NCBI GenBank assembly: GCA_963736175.1
Contig: CAVTNU010000002.1
Span: 310,001 to 374,000 of the forward strand
From: Rhodoblastus sp963736175
GTDB taxonomy: Bacteria > Pseudomonadota > Alphaproteobacteria > Rhizobiales > Beijerinckiaceae
Direction: 5' to 3'
Length of the DNA stretch: 64,000 nt
The position numbers and the translations under genes are program-made. Every line of letters starts with the position of its first letter. Positions within the stretch are counted from its first letter, which is position 1. This document shows, piece by piece, positions 63,275 through 64,000 of the stretch. The notes beneath the pieces were generated by a model, which saw only the letters and a list, made by a program, of their open reading frames with translations, made no database searches and had not been told where the DNA came from.

Positions 63275-63615
63275 TATTCGACCTCCAACTCCTTGACGCG
63301 CAGCTCATCGCCGCCGGTCATTTGCACATGATATTGGCCGCATTCGGGACAGGCGCCAAATCGTTCGCTCAGCGGCACGCTCTTGGCGCAGTCAAGGCAC
63401 CAGCCCTGGCCAGGCGTCACGACGATTTCGAGGCGCGCGCCCTCGGCGATGGTGCCTCGCGTCACCGCGTCGAAGCAGAACTCCATCGCCTGTGGATCGA
63501 CGCCGCCGATCGCGCCGATCTCCAGGCGGACCATTTTAACGCGCGAAAATTTCTGTTTGCGCGCTTCTTCCTGGACGATTTCGACGATCCCCTCCGTCAG
63601 CGACATTTCATGCAT
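63274..63615 (-). CDS. hypA: Nickel metallochaperone HypA
   Basis: 113 residues, the standard length. MHEMSLTEG gives the N-terminal His2 nickel site, and the zinc site is formed by WCLDCAK and ACPECGQY. It partners HypB in nickel delivery. It overlaps the upstream gene by 8 bp. Confidence 0.97.
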   Translation of the reverse strand: MHEMSLTEGIVEIVQEEARKQKFSRVKMVRLEIGAIGGVDPQAMEFCFDAVTRGTIAEGARLEIVVTPGQGWCLDCAKSVPLSERFGACPECGQYHVQMTGGDELRVKELEVE

Positions 63616-64000
63616 GACGATCTTCCGAAATCTCGATGTTCAGCCGCACACAGGGATCAAACAGCAGAGAAAGCCGGCCGACCCGGTCGCGCGCCGGCTG
63701 ATCGAACCCGATGGCGGCGCCTTCGAGTTGGCGAACAAAAGGGCCGCGAGGATGAAAGTTCCATTCTGTCGGAGCGACAATGGCATAGTTCACGACCTTG
63801 CCGGCGCGGTCCAGCCGGATTTGATGAAACAGCCGTCCGCGCGGCGATTCCACGGCGGCGAAGCCTTCCCCGTCGCTTTCGCGCCGCGCGCTGGTCAGGT
63901 CTTCCGGAGCGTTTTCGCCTTCCATCAGACGCTGCATGGCGGCCAACGTTTCCGCCATATCCTCGAACCGCGCCAATAATCTTTGCGTCAGCGCGCCGGC
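63608..64000 (-). CDS. hupK: Hydrogenase expression/formation protein, HupK-like (partial)
   Basis: About 130 C-terminal residues are visible; the gene continues past the window edge. VESPRGRLFHQIRLDRAGKV, then YAIVAPTEWNFHPRGPFVRQ and DPCVRLNI resemble the C-terminal part of [NiFe] large subunits, but the DPCxxC nickel motif is reduced to DPCV, with no second cysteine. That matches HupK, a large-subunit-like accessory protein. It precedes hypA in rhizobial and Rhodobacter hup operons. Confidence 0.8.
   Translation of the reverse strand, partial: AGALTQRLLARFEDMAETLAAMQRLMEGENAPEDLTSARRESDGEGFAAVESPRGRLFHQIRLDRAGKVVNYAIVAPTEWNFHPRGPFVRQLEGAAIGFDQPARDRVGRLSLLFDPCVRLNIEISEDRHA

Overview
The window is a GC-rich chromosomal segment from an alphaproteobacterium, most likely in the Hyphomicrobiales and plausibly a Beijerinckiaceae-type organism. 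The evidence is gene order and family matches: irr next to fabA-fabB-fabI, rpmB next to a DUF3108 protein and a SUV3/MgpS-like helicase, and rpoN-hpf-ptsN. No species can be named from sequence reading alone. The theme is aerobic oxidation of aromatic compounds or alkenes plus H2 metabolism, around an ordinary housekeeping core.

1-9.8 kb, all on the minus strand: an aromatic-catabolism block. In transcription order it holds an HpaA-like AraC regulator, a complete six-gene phenol-hydroxylase-type diiron monooxygenase (dmpKLMNOP order), a TRAP transporter (dctP-Q-M) and two HpaG-like fumarylacetoacetate-hydrolase-fold enzymes, the last cut by the window edge. A 14-bp palindrome (core CTAATATATTAG) lies before the hydroxylase operon and twice before the TRAP operon, with a degenerate copy before the regulator. 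This suggests one regulon, possibly for 4-hydroxyphenylacetate.

9.9-20 kb: a stand-alone MmeI-like restriction-modification enzyme. Next is an unusual cation-transport operon: a leader ORF with its ribosome binding site in a hairpin, an atypical NRAMP protein, a 64-residue membrane protein and a soluble PRC/MgtE_N/CBS protein. A nickel module follows (NicT permease, a good NikR operator, and a NikR with a His-rich tail), then two hypothetical proteins.

20-38.5 kb: an IS5-family element beside tRNA-Thr, then hisZ-hisG, rpmB, tRNA-Pro, a DUF3108 protein, the helicase, rpoN, hpf, ptsN, an EI24-like protein, irr, fabA-fabB-fabI and a LuxR-type regulator. hisZ, the helicase and hpf each carry one single-base frameshift, which may be sequencing error.

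38.5-45 kb: a PAP2 protein and a decaying trehalose locus. otsB survives only as an internally deleted remnant, a GH15 glycosidase is intact, and otsA is split by an ISAs1-family element flanked by a perfect 10-bp target duplication. A small ABM-domain protein follows.

45-52.4 kb, minus strand: a complete toluene/alkene-type diiron monooxygenase (tmoABCDEF order) with a DmpR/XylR/TbuT-like sigma54 activator just downstream. Upstream are a good -24/-12 site and two DmpR-like inverted repeats. rpoN is in the same window.

52.4-64 kb: a nitroreductase, then a tightly overlapping [NiFe]-hydrogenase regulation and maturation operon: hupK(partial)-hypA-hypB-hypF-hypC-hypD-hypE-hoxX-hoxA-hoxJ. The structural genes probably lie beyond position 64000. 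The nickel module at 17-18.6 kb would supply its metal.
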